64,000 nucleotides of DNA, taken from the NCBI RefSeq assembly GCF_027257845.1, contig NZ_JAPVOT010000008.1, positions 124,001-188,000 on the forward strand, in the 5' to 3' direction. Made by a program: the position numbers and the translations under genes. Below, in pieces: positions 18,946 to 27,132 of the stretch; the stretch's first letter is position 1; each line of letters opens with the position of its first letter. The notes beneath the pieces are model-generated. The model was not told the DNA's origin, ran no database searches, and saw nothing but the letters and a program-made list of their open reading frames with translations. The DNA is from Alteromonas sp. BMJM2 (lineage in GTDB: Bacteria > Pseudomonadota > Gammaproteobacteria > Enterobacterales > Alteromonadaceae).

Positions 18946-21009
18946 TTAGATTGCATATTTGACGTTAAATGACACAAAGTCTCTGTCTGCAAGAGCATTA
19001 GTTGTACCAATGCCTCCCCAGAACGCGCTGTATGACGCCGTAGCAGACCACTTGCTTAAGTAGTCGAATGTCATTGATAAAGCAGCAGACTTAACATCTT
19101 CTGTGAAAAGGAATAGAGGATCAGGTGTGGTGCCCTCTACATCATGTGAAAACGTTGCACGAACACGCAGGTTCATACCGGCATAAATCGAATTATAATC
19201 GGCAACAGCGAGTAATCGGTAGCCCCATGCGTCATCAGTGGCAAACGGATTGGTTTCCGGTCCATCTGATAGCGCTTGGTGTAGACCTTGTCGTGTATTA
19301 CCTGTTGGAGTCGGCTCCAATGAAGGTGTTCTCGCTGTGCCAGGTGCATTCAGTCTCACCACGTTTGGATCTGGCATATCAACAACGTTTACATACCCTG
19401 CCTCGCCGAGTAAAACAAAGTTATCAGCGCCAAATTTAGGACCAAATACGTGAGACGCAGTAAACTGCATTTGCCATGTATCAGAGAAAATGAAGCCTTG
19501 GGCGGTTTCACCCGGACCTACTGCTCTTCCGATGTTGTTTAGCTGAGAAATTCCTGCAAGGTCAGGACGCAAACCAGCATTAGCAAGCTGTTCTGGCATG
19601 CCCATGTAAAGTAATTCAACGTCGTCTATTTGAAGCGGCTCATCAACACGGTAAGCAAATTCACCGGCCAATGCCGTTGTGCCAATGTTTGTGTTGAAGC
19701 TCATACCATACAGTTTGATGTCTTCAGGGTAGAAAAATTCAGATTTGGTAAACGCACGTAAATCTGTGATGTTATCGCGCGTTATTTCGTTCTCAGCAAT
19801 AAATGCAAGGTCAGCGCCAATGCCAGCTTGTGTGAAGTCTGACGTAACACCTGAGATAAGCGGACGCTGGCTGTGATAGTTTATATGGTAAAAACTGAAT
19901 TCTGTTTCGTTTATCTCTGGTGAGAATACCGTTAAACGTAAACCGTACTGACCTTGGTCATCTGCTTCGTTGTGCGGGTCGTCCCCAAAGCCACGTATTG
20001 CAACCTTAGTTGGATACGCTAGATAGGCTTGAGAAATATCAGCTGGATTTGCGCCAGCATCCAATAAATCGCCAAAACCGTTTAGTGCAGATAGTAAGTG
20101 CTCTAGATCAATATCTGGGTTACCACTGAAACCTAGTTGGATATTCTGGCGTTGACCGCCGTCTCCCGCAAAGTCGTTACCGGCAAAATAACTGCCTGAA
20201 ACAGGTAGCCAACTGCGCTGGAACTCGTATTGATAGTACCCCGATATACTTACGTCAGGCGTTAAGCCTAATGACGCGTATACCATACCAACAGGTAAAA
20301 ATACTTCTCTTAGCTCGGCGCCAGGTGCGCGAGCACGAGTGACGTCAACGGGGTTGGTGGTGTTTATACCATGCTGGATAAACGTACTTTCACCCCAACT
20401 GATTACCTGACGTCCAACTCGCAACGTAAGTGGCTTATCGCCTAACCACCAATCGCCGTAGAAAAAAGCATCGTATAAACGTACGTCAGCACACAGTAAG
20501 TCTTCCGCCTCTGGATCCTGACATAGGTCGTACTGGTTACCCGTTATAGGGTTTGAATAAGGGCGGTCACCGTCCATTTGCTCAAAATCATAGAACCAAA
20601 ATCCGCGAGCAAAGAAGCCGTAATCACCGAAATTAATGTCCAGTTCGTGAGTACCTGAAATCTGTGTGGCGAATGCGTCGCCTGGATCGTGGGCCAAATT
20701 ACCTAGATCGCCATTGGTAGAATAACCACCGTCGGCCAATCCCCATACGTCACCACTAGGGTAAAGTGGGTTGAAAGCTGCGTGATAACCGGACCAGTCA
20801 AATTGAGGATGGTTGCTGTTACCAATTAAATCATAGTCTCTCGCTTCTGTACGAATACTTGTCGCAAGCGAGAACGTTGAATCTAACGTTATATTTACAT
20901 CACCTACTTGCCAATTTGCGGCGTGAGCAGGAACTGCTGCAGCTCCTAGCAGAGTGAGAACCCCTGCGGCAATTGGTGAAATTTTGAAAGCGCTAGGCCT
21001 GTTTTTCAT
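18946..21009 (-). CDS. DUF1302 family outer-membrane beta-barrel protein
   Basis: The ATG at 21009 gives 687 residues with a signal peptide (MKNRPSAFKISPIAAGVLTL, then AAAVPAHA). A longer frame to 21081 would add a non-signal sequence, and a GGGAG site precedes 21009. The mature chain is rich in alternating aromatic and polar residues typical of barrel strands, with conserved DUF1302 pieces such as RVGRQVISWGES, NPVDVTRARAPG, SISGYYQYEFQRSWLPVSG and a final aromatic strand ending FVSFNVKYAI. It is likely an outer-membrane channel or acceptor. As first gene of the leftward DUF1302-DUF1329-YCF48-RND set it gives the pathway its outermost part. Cargo and direction are not known. Confidence 0.88.
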   Translation of the reverse strand: MKNRPSAFKISPIAAGVLTLLGAAAVPAHAANWQVGDVNITLDSTFSLATSIRTEARDYDLIGNSNHPQFDWSGYHAAFNPLYPSGDVWGLADGGYSTNGDLGNLAHDPGDAFATQISGTHELDINFGDYGFFARGFWFYDFEQMDGDRPYSNPITGNQYDLCQDPEAEDLLCADVRLYDAFFYGDWWLGDKPLTLRVGRQVISWGESTFIQHGINTTNPVDVTRARAPGAELREVFLPVGMVYASLGLTPDVSISGYYQYEFQRSWLPVSGSYFAGNDFAGDGGQRQNIQLGFSGNPDIDLEHLLSALNGFGDLLDAGANPADISQAYLAYPTKVAIRGFGDDPHNEADDQGQYGLRLTVFSPEINETEFSFYHINYHSQRPLISGVTSDFTQAGIGADLAFIAENEITRDNITDLRAFTKSEFFYPEDIKLYGMSFNTNIGTTALAGEFAYRVDEPLQIDDVELLYMGMPEQLANAGLRPDLAGISQLNNIGRAVGPGETAQGFIFSDTWQMQFTASHVFGPKFGADNFVLLGEAGYVNVVDMPDPNVVRLNAPGTARTPSLEPTPTGNTRQGLHQALSDGPETNPFATDDAWGYRLLAVADYNSIYAGMNLRVRATFSHDVEGTTPDPLFLFTEDVKSAALSMTFDYLSKWSATASYSAFWGGIGTTNALADRDFVSFNVKYAI

Positions 21010-21172
21010 ATTTTTATACTCCCAAGTCGACGCGTGTGCATGCCCGACATCATGACCATCCATAACGATTAACAAAATCATTACATCATTTCACCAGAAC
21101 CGCAAGAACTAATCCTACCAGTTAACAACTTTTACAACATTAATCGTATCAAATAGTTATTGCTTTATGCCG

Positions 21173-21202
21173 AGTATAAAAGGCATTTATACCTGTGCAC
21201 AA
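21173..21202 (-). promoter_or_regulatory. Candidate promoter of the DUF1302 cluster
   Basis: Read leftward, TTGTGC (21197-21202) and TATACT (21173-21178) are 18 bp apart, which would give a leader of about 155 bases before the DUF1302 ATG. The -10 is strong and the -35 matches at TTG only. The rest of 21010-21282 has no evident gene. Confidence 0.4.
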
Positions 21203-21282
21203 AATTTAGCTTAAAAGTGAGTAGAAATCGTCCATTTGTAAGTCTTTTGAGGCGTAAAATTAATACGACCTAACATTTCTAC

Positions 21283-21525
21283 CTACCTAATGCGTTCTAT
21301 CGTCCTGATTTTATTATTTTGATCTACAATCATACGAAACCGTCCCTTTACTCCATCTGAGGTAATGAATTGGCGTAAACGGTTAGTAGGAACCTGCACC
21401 CGAACACCAGACTCAGCCATCATGACAACATTTGGTATTGCAGACGAGTAAAGCGCCTCACACTGAGTGTAAGGCACATTTATTGAAAAATAAAATACGC
21501 TATCTGTAGGTTCAATCTGCGCCAT
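21283..21525 (-). CDS. DUF2835 family small protein
   Basis: This 80-residue protein has the DUF2835 pattern: a first strand (VFYFSINVPYTQCEALYSS), then VVMMAESGVRVQVPTNRLRQFITSDGVKGRFRMIVDQNNKIRTIERI. The segment RVQ-P--RLR-F-T-DGV-GRF is the family signature. The family looks like a small beta-rich domain; no function is known. The ATG at 21525 is preferred to an upstream TTG at 21531. The start overlaps the 3' end of pepN by 14 bases, so the two genes are translated from one message. I remember this gene beside pepN in Vibrio and Shewanella. Confidence 0.85.
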   Translation of the reverse strand: MAQIEPTDSVFYFSINVPYTQCEALYSSAIPNVVMMAESGVRVQVPTNRLRQFITSDGVKGRFRMIVDQNNKIRTIERIR

Positions 21526-24124
21526 AAGCAAGACTCTTGCTCACTTTTTCAAACACATCTTTGCTCAACCCTTTATGATTAAGCAAACGACCTAGCTGTT
21601 CTTTCATTAGGGTTTGATGTTCAACAGCGAACCCCTGCCATTGGGTTAGCGGCGTTACGATACGTGCTGCAACCTGTGGATTTAACGCATCGAGTTTAAG
21701 CAAATAATCAGTAACAAATTTATAGCCGCTTCCGTCTAATGCATGAAACATCTCGCTATTATAAAACGCGAAGCTACCAATAACTGAGCGAACTCGATTG
21801 GGATTACTCATAGTAAACTGAGGGTGTTCACACAACATCGTTATTGTAGCGAAGATATCCTTAGATGCTTGCGTAGCGTGTAGCGCAAACCATTTGTCCA
21901 ATACAAGCGGGTCGTTACTCCACTTTTGCTCGAACTTCGCCATGAGCGAATCAAAGGTGTCACGCTCACAAAACTGTGCGCTTCGCAACGCTCCCAGCGT
22001 GTCGGTCATGTTATCTGCTTGTTCAAATTGCTCAATAACAAGGCTTTCGTGCTGCGGTAACCGCGCCAAGTGTGCAAGAACAACATTCTTACAACGTCGC
22101 TGATTCACTGCATTCTGATTGTAAGCATACGGTGCACTTCCAATGTTATTAAATACGCTAAGCAATGATGACTCGAGATGTTGTGCAAATTGAGAACAAA
22201 ATGCCTTTCGAGCGGCACTTAAGGTTTCAACATTTATCGATGTTCTAGACTGGCAGAGCGTTTCAAATGAAGGAATAACCAGACATTCGCCAAGTAGCTC
22301 AACGTTATCTTGCTCACGTGCAATGGCTTCTCTTATGCCCGCCCAAATATCGTCATCGATAGATTTGTTAGGAACACTTTCTAATTCACTGATACAGCGA
22401 TTGTAGATAGACTGCATCGCATCCCAGCGATTAAATGCATCTTTGCCATATTTGAAAATGGTTAATAACGAGGTAGTTGGTAACTCGTTATTCACTTTTG
22501 CAGGGGCTGAAAAGTTGCCTAATACCACCGGTGTCAATGTTTTGTTTGGCGCATCGATGGTGAAAGACACCGATTCTTTATCTAAAATGATCATTCCATC
22601 ATTAATAATGGCTTCATTGTCGGTGTACTGCATTCCGTCTTCGTCCATCACTTCTATGTTGATTGGCAAATATAACGGGTGCTTTTCACTCTGCTCAGAG
22701 GTGGCCGGCGTATGTTGAGATAATGTAATGCTATGCTTGCCATCGTCGAGCTTACTCTGCTTTACACTGATAATGGGAGTACCAGATTGACTATACCAAC
22801 GTGCAAACTGGCTGAGATCTAATGACGTTGCCGATTGCATAGCAGAGACGAAGTCATCACAGGTTACAGCTTGCCCATCATGGCGTTTAAAGTATTCATC
22901 CATACCTTTTCTAAACCCATCTGGGCCAAGCAGTGTGTGGAACATACGAATAACCTCGGCACCTTTATCGTACACCGTTACCGTGTAGAAATTATTCATC
23001 TCTATCACTTCATCGGGTCGTATAGGGTGGCTCATTGCGCTTGCGTCTTCGGCAAACTGGTGTTCGCGCATTACGCGCACATGCTTAATACGATTGCTAA
23101 GTTCTGACGTCATATCAGCGCTAAACTGCTGATCTCTAAATACCGTAAGCCCCTCTTTCAAGCTAAGTTGAAACCAATCTCGACAGGTGACTCGGTTCCC
23201 GGTCCAGTTATGAAAATATTCATGGGCAATAACCGCTTCCACATTAAAGAAGTCATCGTCGGTAGCCGTGTTTTGGTCGGCCAAAACAAACTTACTGTTA
23301 AATACATTAAGGCCCTTGTTTTCCATGGCGCCCATATTGAAAAAGTCTACCGCCACTATCATATAAATATCGAGGTCATATTCTAAACCAAAGACGTCTT
23401 CATCCCATTTCATTGCGCGTTTTAACGACTCAAGAGCAAACGTACCTTGGCTTTGCTTTCCCTTATCCACATAAAGTTCTAGCGCAATCTCTTTACCGCT
23501 AGCTGTGGTAAACGAATCAGAGAGCATGTCAAAGTCGCCTGCCACTAGGGCAAAGAGATAACACGGCTTCGGATGTGGGTCGTGCCATTTAACAAAATGT
23601 TGGCCGTTACTTAACTGCCCTTTGTCAATGGGGTTACCGTTGGAAAGTAACATAGGAAACGATGTATCACCCACTACGGTTACCGTGTAAACCGACAGCA
23701 CATCAGGGCGGTCCATAAAGAAGGTAATACGTCTAAATCCTTCTGCCTCACACTGCGTGCAGTAAGCACCGCCAGAAAGATATAAACCCTCTAGTGCTTT
23801 ATTGTGCTCGGGGGCTATCGTGGTTTCAATCTCGAGCGTAAATTCATCGCTCTCAACGGGAACAGTCAACGATGAATTATCAAGCAGGTAGCCTGGGGTG
23901 CTATCACTTTTTTGTGACAGTTCGATACCATCAATAGTAAGTTTGTTAACGGGAAGGTTGTCGCCGTCTAAAACCAAAGGCTCTTGATGACTGCCCTGCC
24001 TACTTATACGAAGAGAACTAAGTACACGAGTTTCAGTTGGATGAAGTGTGATGTGTAAATCGACGGTAGATATAGCAAAAGCCGGCGGCATGTAATCCGC
24101 TCGGCGTTTAATTTGAACTGACAT
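21512..24124 (-). CDS. pepN: Aminopeptidase N (M1 zinc metallopeptidase)
   Basis: PepN removes N-terminal amino acids from peptides and is the main cytoplasmic aminopeptidase in the final steps of protein turnover. The ATG at 24124, behind a good AGGAG site, gives exactly 870 residues, the length of E. coli PepN; the longer frame to 24184 would overlap the antiporter gene. The exopeptidase motif GAMEN lies in FFNMGAMENKGLN. The zinc site is HEYFHNWTGNRVTCRDW followed by a distal glutamate in LKEG, equivalent to His297, His301 and Glu320. TVYDKGAEVIRM holds the catalytic-tyrosine region. It overlaps DUF2835 downstream and follows nhaC by 31 bases. Confidence 0.97.
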   Translation of the reverse strand: MSVQIKRRADYMPPAFAISTVDLHITLHPTETRVLSSLRISRQGSHQEPLVLDGDNLPVNKLTIDGIELSQKSDSTPGYLLDNSSLTVPVESDEFTLEIETTIAPEHNKALEGLYLSGGAYCTQCEAEGFRRITFFMDRPDVLSVYTVTVVGDTSFPMLLSNGNPIDKGQLSNGQHFVKWHDPHPKPCYLFALVAGDFDMLSDSFTTASGKEIALELYVDKGKQSQGTFALESLKRAMKWDEDVFGLEYDLDIYMIVAVDFFNMGAMENKGLNVFNSKFVLADQNTATDDDFFNVEAVIAHEYFHNWTGNRVTCRDWFQLSLKEGLTVFRDQQFSADMTSELSNRIKHVRVMREHQFAEDASAMSHPIRPDEVIEMNNFYTVTVYDKGAEVIRMFHTLLGPDGFRKGMDEYFKRHDGQAVTCDDFVSAMQSATSLDLSQFARWYSQSGTPIISVKQSKLDDGKHSITLSQHTPATSEQSEKHPLYLPINIEVMDEDGMQYTDNEAIINDGMIILDKESVSFTIDAPNKTLTPVVLGNFSAPAKVNNELPTTSLLTIFKYGKDAFNRWDAMQSIYNRCISELESVPNKSIDDDIWAGIREAIAREQDNVELLGECLVIPSFETLCQSRTSINVETLSAARKAFCSQFAQHLESSLLSVFNNIGSAPYAYNQNAVNQRRCKNVVLAHLARLPQHESLVIEQFEQADNMTDTLGALRSAQFCERDTFDSLMAKFEQKWSNDPLVLDKWFALHATQASKDIFATITMLCEHPQFTMSNPNRVRSVIGSFAFYNSEMFHALDGSGYKFVTDYLLKLDALNPQVAARIVTPLTQWQGFAVEHQTLMKEQLGRLLNHKGLSKDVFEKVSKSLAYGAD

Positions 24125-24155
24125 AGAACTCCTTAATGAAGCGTCTATATAATGT

Positions 24156-25631
24156 TTATACGGACCCTTCGCTTTTCGTTTCAAATGTTGGCGGCGTTAT
24201 ACGCAAAATTTTAATTCCCAAATAGGCGTAAACGATAGCAAGAAATGGGTTAATTAAATTAAAGAACGCGTAGAAAATGTAATCAAAAGGATTCACTAGG
24301 AGCACGCTATGCATATAGGCACCGCAAGTGTTCCAAGGAATAAGTGGTGATGTAAGCGTACCGCCATCTTCTAAACTGCGTGATAGATTTAGTTGGTCTA
24401 ACCCTCTTTTAGCATATTCTTCTTTATACATGCGGCCAGGCATTACAATAGCAATATACTGATCGGCAGTGACTAAGTTTGTCGCGAAGCACGTCATGAT
24501 GGTTCGACTTACCATATCACCAGCAGATTTAGCGCCCAGTAAAATAGTGGTCACAGCACGTTTGAGTAGCCCGACTCGCTCCAGCACAGCGCCAAAAGAC
24601 ATCGCACATATTATTAGCCATATTGTATTGAGCATAGAGGACATGCCGCCTCTAGATAATAAGCTATTTAAATTCTCATCCGGCGTTGAAAAGCTCACAC
24701 CGTCAAACAAAGCTGTCCATACTACTTTTAATGCACCAATACTTGCCGTGTCGTCGGCATTAGCCATTGCAGCAACAACATCCCATTGAAATATAACAGC
24801 CCAGATTCCACCGAGTAAGGCTCCAATAAATACCGCTGGGAACGCTGGCATTTTTTTAATTGCTAATGTAAGCAATACAATAAGTGGAACAAGAAGGTGC
24901 CAACCAAGATTAAAGGACTCATTTAACAGTTGCTGCATTTGCTCAATGCGCTCAGCTTTCGCCTCACCCACTTCGCTAAAGCCAATAACAGTAAAAAGTA
25001 TAAGCGCAATAACGAAACTTGGGATTGTGGTCCAGAGCATGTAGCGAATGTGGTCGAAAAGATCGGTACCTGCTACTGCTGGCGCTAAGTTAGTGGTTTC
25101 AGAAAGAGGGGAGATTTTATCACCGAAATAGGCACCAGACACCACCGCCCCCGCAGTGATAGCCGCTGACATTTCCATACCCGCTGAAACGCCCATTAAC
25201 GCAACACCCACGGTAGCTGCAGTTGTCCACGAACTGCCTATACTCATGGCAACCACAGCACATATTAAACACGTCGCGGCATAGAAAAATGAAGGGTTAA
25301 GTAACTCAAGTCCAAAGTAAATGAGTGTAGGTACCGTTCCCGATAGCATCCATGTGCCAATTAAGGACCCAACAGCTAGTAATATTAAACATGCACCCAA
25401 TGACATTGAAATGCCATCGACTATGCCTTTTTCTATTATCTTCCAGCTGTAGCCGTTTTTCATGCCAATAATGGCTGCCATACCCATAGCCAATAATAGT
25501 GCTATTTGATTGGGGCCATAAGACGAATTGTCTTCAAACAGATATACGGCTGTTCCCATCATGAGAACTAGCGCAACAATAGGTATTAATGCATCGAGAA
25601 GTGAAGGTGTTTTTAACTCTTTATTAGTCAT
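24156..25631 (-). CDS. nhaC: Na+/H+ antiporter NhaC family
   Basis: NhaC antiporters expel sodium in exchange for protons across the inner membrane, giving sodium and pH homeostasis. The 491-residue product has about a dozen hydrophobic helices. Family signatures are GAVVSGAYFGDKISPLSETT, SIGSSWTTAATVGVALMG and LEDGGTLTSPLIPWNTCGAY. The Asp/Ser/Thr residues of the GDKISPLSETT segment are thought to line the ion path. It lies 83 bases downstream of a sodium-coupled symporter gene and directly before pepN, in the same orientation, so it may restore sodium brought in by the symporter. The ATG at 25631 is the only sensible start. Confidence 0.92.
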   Translation of the reverse strand: MTNKELKTPSLLDALIPIVALVLMMGTAVYLFEDNSSYGPNQIALLLAMGMAAIIGMKNGYSWKIIEKGIVDGISMSLGACLILLAVGSLIGTWMLSGTVPTLIYFGLELLNPSFFYAATCLICAVVAMSIGSSWTTAATVGVALMGVSAGMEMSAAITAGAVVSGAYFGDKISPLSETTNLAPAVAGTDLFDHIRYMLWTTIPSFVIALILFTVIGFSEVGEAKAERIEQMQQLLNESFNLGWHLLVPLIVLLTLAIKKMPAFPAVFIGALLGGIWAVIFQWDVVAAMANADDTASIGALKVVWTALFDGVSFSTPDENLNSLLSRGGMSSMLNTIWLIICAMSFGAVLERVGLLKRAVTTILLGAKSAGDMVSRTIMTCFATNLVTADQYIAIVMPGRMYKEEYAKRGLDQLNLSRSLEDGGTLTSPLIPWNTCGAYMHSVLLVNPFDYIFYAFFNLINPFLAIVYAYLGIKILRITPPTFETKSEGSV

Positions 25632-25714
25632 TGTTATTATTTTAATAAACCTTTTTGAAAGCTACTTAATTTGCGAACTACTCATGTTGGATCGATTCGC
25701 TGACAATGCAGTAT

Positions 25715-27049
25715 TTAAAAAACAGAACGATAAAACATTAGCGCAATGATAACAGGGCAGACAAAGCGAACATACCATGGCCAAATCTTCCAAAATAAAC
25801 CGTGTTCTACATTTTCATTGCCTTCTTTTAGTTCAGCTAAAATGGCATCTCTGCGCCACACCCAACCGGCAAATATACATAGGGTTAAACCTAACAATGG
25901 TTGGCTATATTCTGTTGTCAAAGCAATAACGAAGCCAAACAACATTTCAAAATTAAAAATTATGATGCAACTTAAAACAAAAATTAACGCTGTCATAAAC
26001 ACGACTGCTGCGCCGCGCTTTAGGCCTTTACTTTCTACCAAGAACGCTACCGGTACTTCTAACATTGAAATCGAAGAAGTCACCGCCGCAATCGCCATGA
26101 GTGCGAAGAAAGTAAATGACACCAATACGCCTACAGTGCCAATAGTATCAAATAATGCAGGAAGTACTTTAAAGATAAGCGTGTCGCCTTGAATTAAGGC
26201 TCCCTCTGGGGTGAATATTTCTACACCATTGTTTAGCGCTACATACATAGATGGAATGATAAGCATACCTGCTATTACCGCTACACCAATATCAACCAGT
26301 GCAACCGAAGCGCCAATCGTTGGCAGGTTTTCTTTTTTACTTAAGTATGAGCCATACACCAACATTGTGCCCACACCCAAAGACATTGAGAAGAAGGCTT
26401 GACCCATTGCGTTAATTAACAAGTCAGGGTCGAGTACTCGTGAGAAGTCAGGTACTAAATACGCACTCCATCCTTCACCTGCACCAGGTTGCATACTAAC
26501 GTACACGATTAGCGCTAGTATAAGAATGACCAAGGTAGGCATTAATCTTACAGACCATTTCTCGATACCGGCTTTAACACCACCCACGACGATATACGCA
26601 GTTAGCATCATAAATATTGCACAAAAAATAACGTTACGCGTAACTGAAGAAGTAAGCAGCCAATCGCTTGCAGACTGCAGTCCTACTAGTCTTACCGCTG
26701 AGTCAGCAAAGTAAACCAGCATCCACCCACCGACAATGGCATAGAAGGCTAAAATAAGAGAAACAGTAACACAGCCCCAAATACCGGTTGCTCTACCTAC
26801 ATAACTACCTGATATTTTGCCCAGCGCGTCGACCATATTTGAGCGTGTACTGCGCCCTATGATTAACTCGGCCATTAAAACAGGATAAGCAAGAACAAAG
26901 GCCAGTAATAAATAAACGAGTACAAATGCAGCACCACCGTTACTTGCTACTTTTGTTGGGAAACCCCAGATATTCCCAAGTCCAACCGCAGATCCTGCAG
27001 CCGCTAGCACGAATCCTATTCGAGAAGAAAACTCGCCTCTTATCGCCAT
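25715..27049 (-). CDS. Neurotransmitter:sodium symporter (SLC6/NSS) family transporter
   Basis: NSS transporters such as LeuT and MhsT take up amino acids or related amines with sodium. The first helix FVLAAAGSAVGLGNIWGFPTKVASNGGAAFVLVYL is the strongest signature, with the unwound GSAVGLGNIW segment that binds sodium and substrate. The TM6/TM8 regions GQAFFSMSLGVGTMLVYGSY and VTSSISMLEVP also match. At 444 residues, with about 11 helices, it is the shorter bacterial form. The substrate cannot be read from sequence; amino acid uptake is most likely given pepN nearby. A terminator of the prc operon (27094-27122) lies just upstream, so its promoter is within about 45 bases of the start. Confidence 0.92.
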   Translation of the reverse strand: MAIRGEFSSRIGFVLAAAGSAVGLGNIWGFPTKVASNGGAAFVLVYLLLAFVLAYPVLMAELIIGRSTRSNMVDALGKISGSYVGRATGIWGCVTVSLILAFYAIVGGWMLVYFADSAVRLVGLQSASDWLLTSSVTRNVIFCAIFMMLTAYIVVGGVKAGIEKWSVRLMPTLVILILALIVYVSMQPGAGEGWSAYLVPDFSRVLDPDLLINAMGQAFFSMSLGVGTMLVYGSYLSKKENLPTIGASVALVDIGVAVIAGMLIIPSMYVALNNGVEIFTPEGALIQGDTLIFKVLPALFDTIGTVGVLVSFTFFALMAIAAVTSSISMLEVPVAFLVESKGLKRGAAVVFMTALIFVLSCIIIFNFEMLFGFVIALTTEYSQPLLGLTLCIFAGWVWRRDAILAELKEGNENVEHGLFWKIWPWYVRFVCPVIIALMFYRSVF

Positions 27050-27093
27050 GTTATTTGCCTTTATTATTGTTGTAATATTTGTATAGACACAAA

Positions 27094-27122
27094 AAAAGGG
27101 CTGGCCCTAGACCAGCCCTTTT
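27094..27122 (-). terminator. Terminator of the proQ-prc operon
   Basis: Read leftward, AAAAGGGCTGG and CCAGCCCTTTT form an 11-bp stem with a 7-base loop, followed by a T7 run. It lies 10 bases after the prc stop codon. Confidence 0.9.
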
Positions 27123-27132
27123 CCGACAGCGC

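Noticed and set aside
24125..24184. N-terminal extension of PepN by 20 residues
   Set aside because: The ATG at 24124 has AGGAG directly before it and gives exactly 870 residues; the longer form would overlap nhaC.
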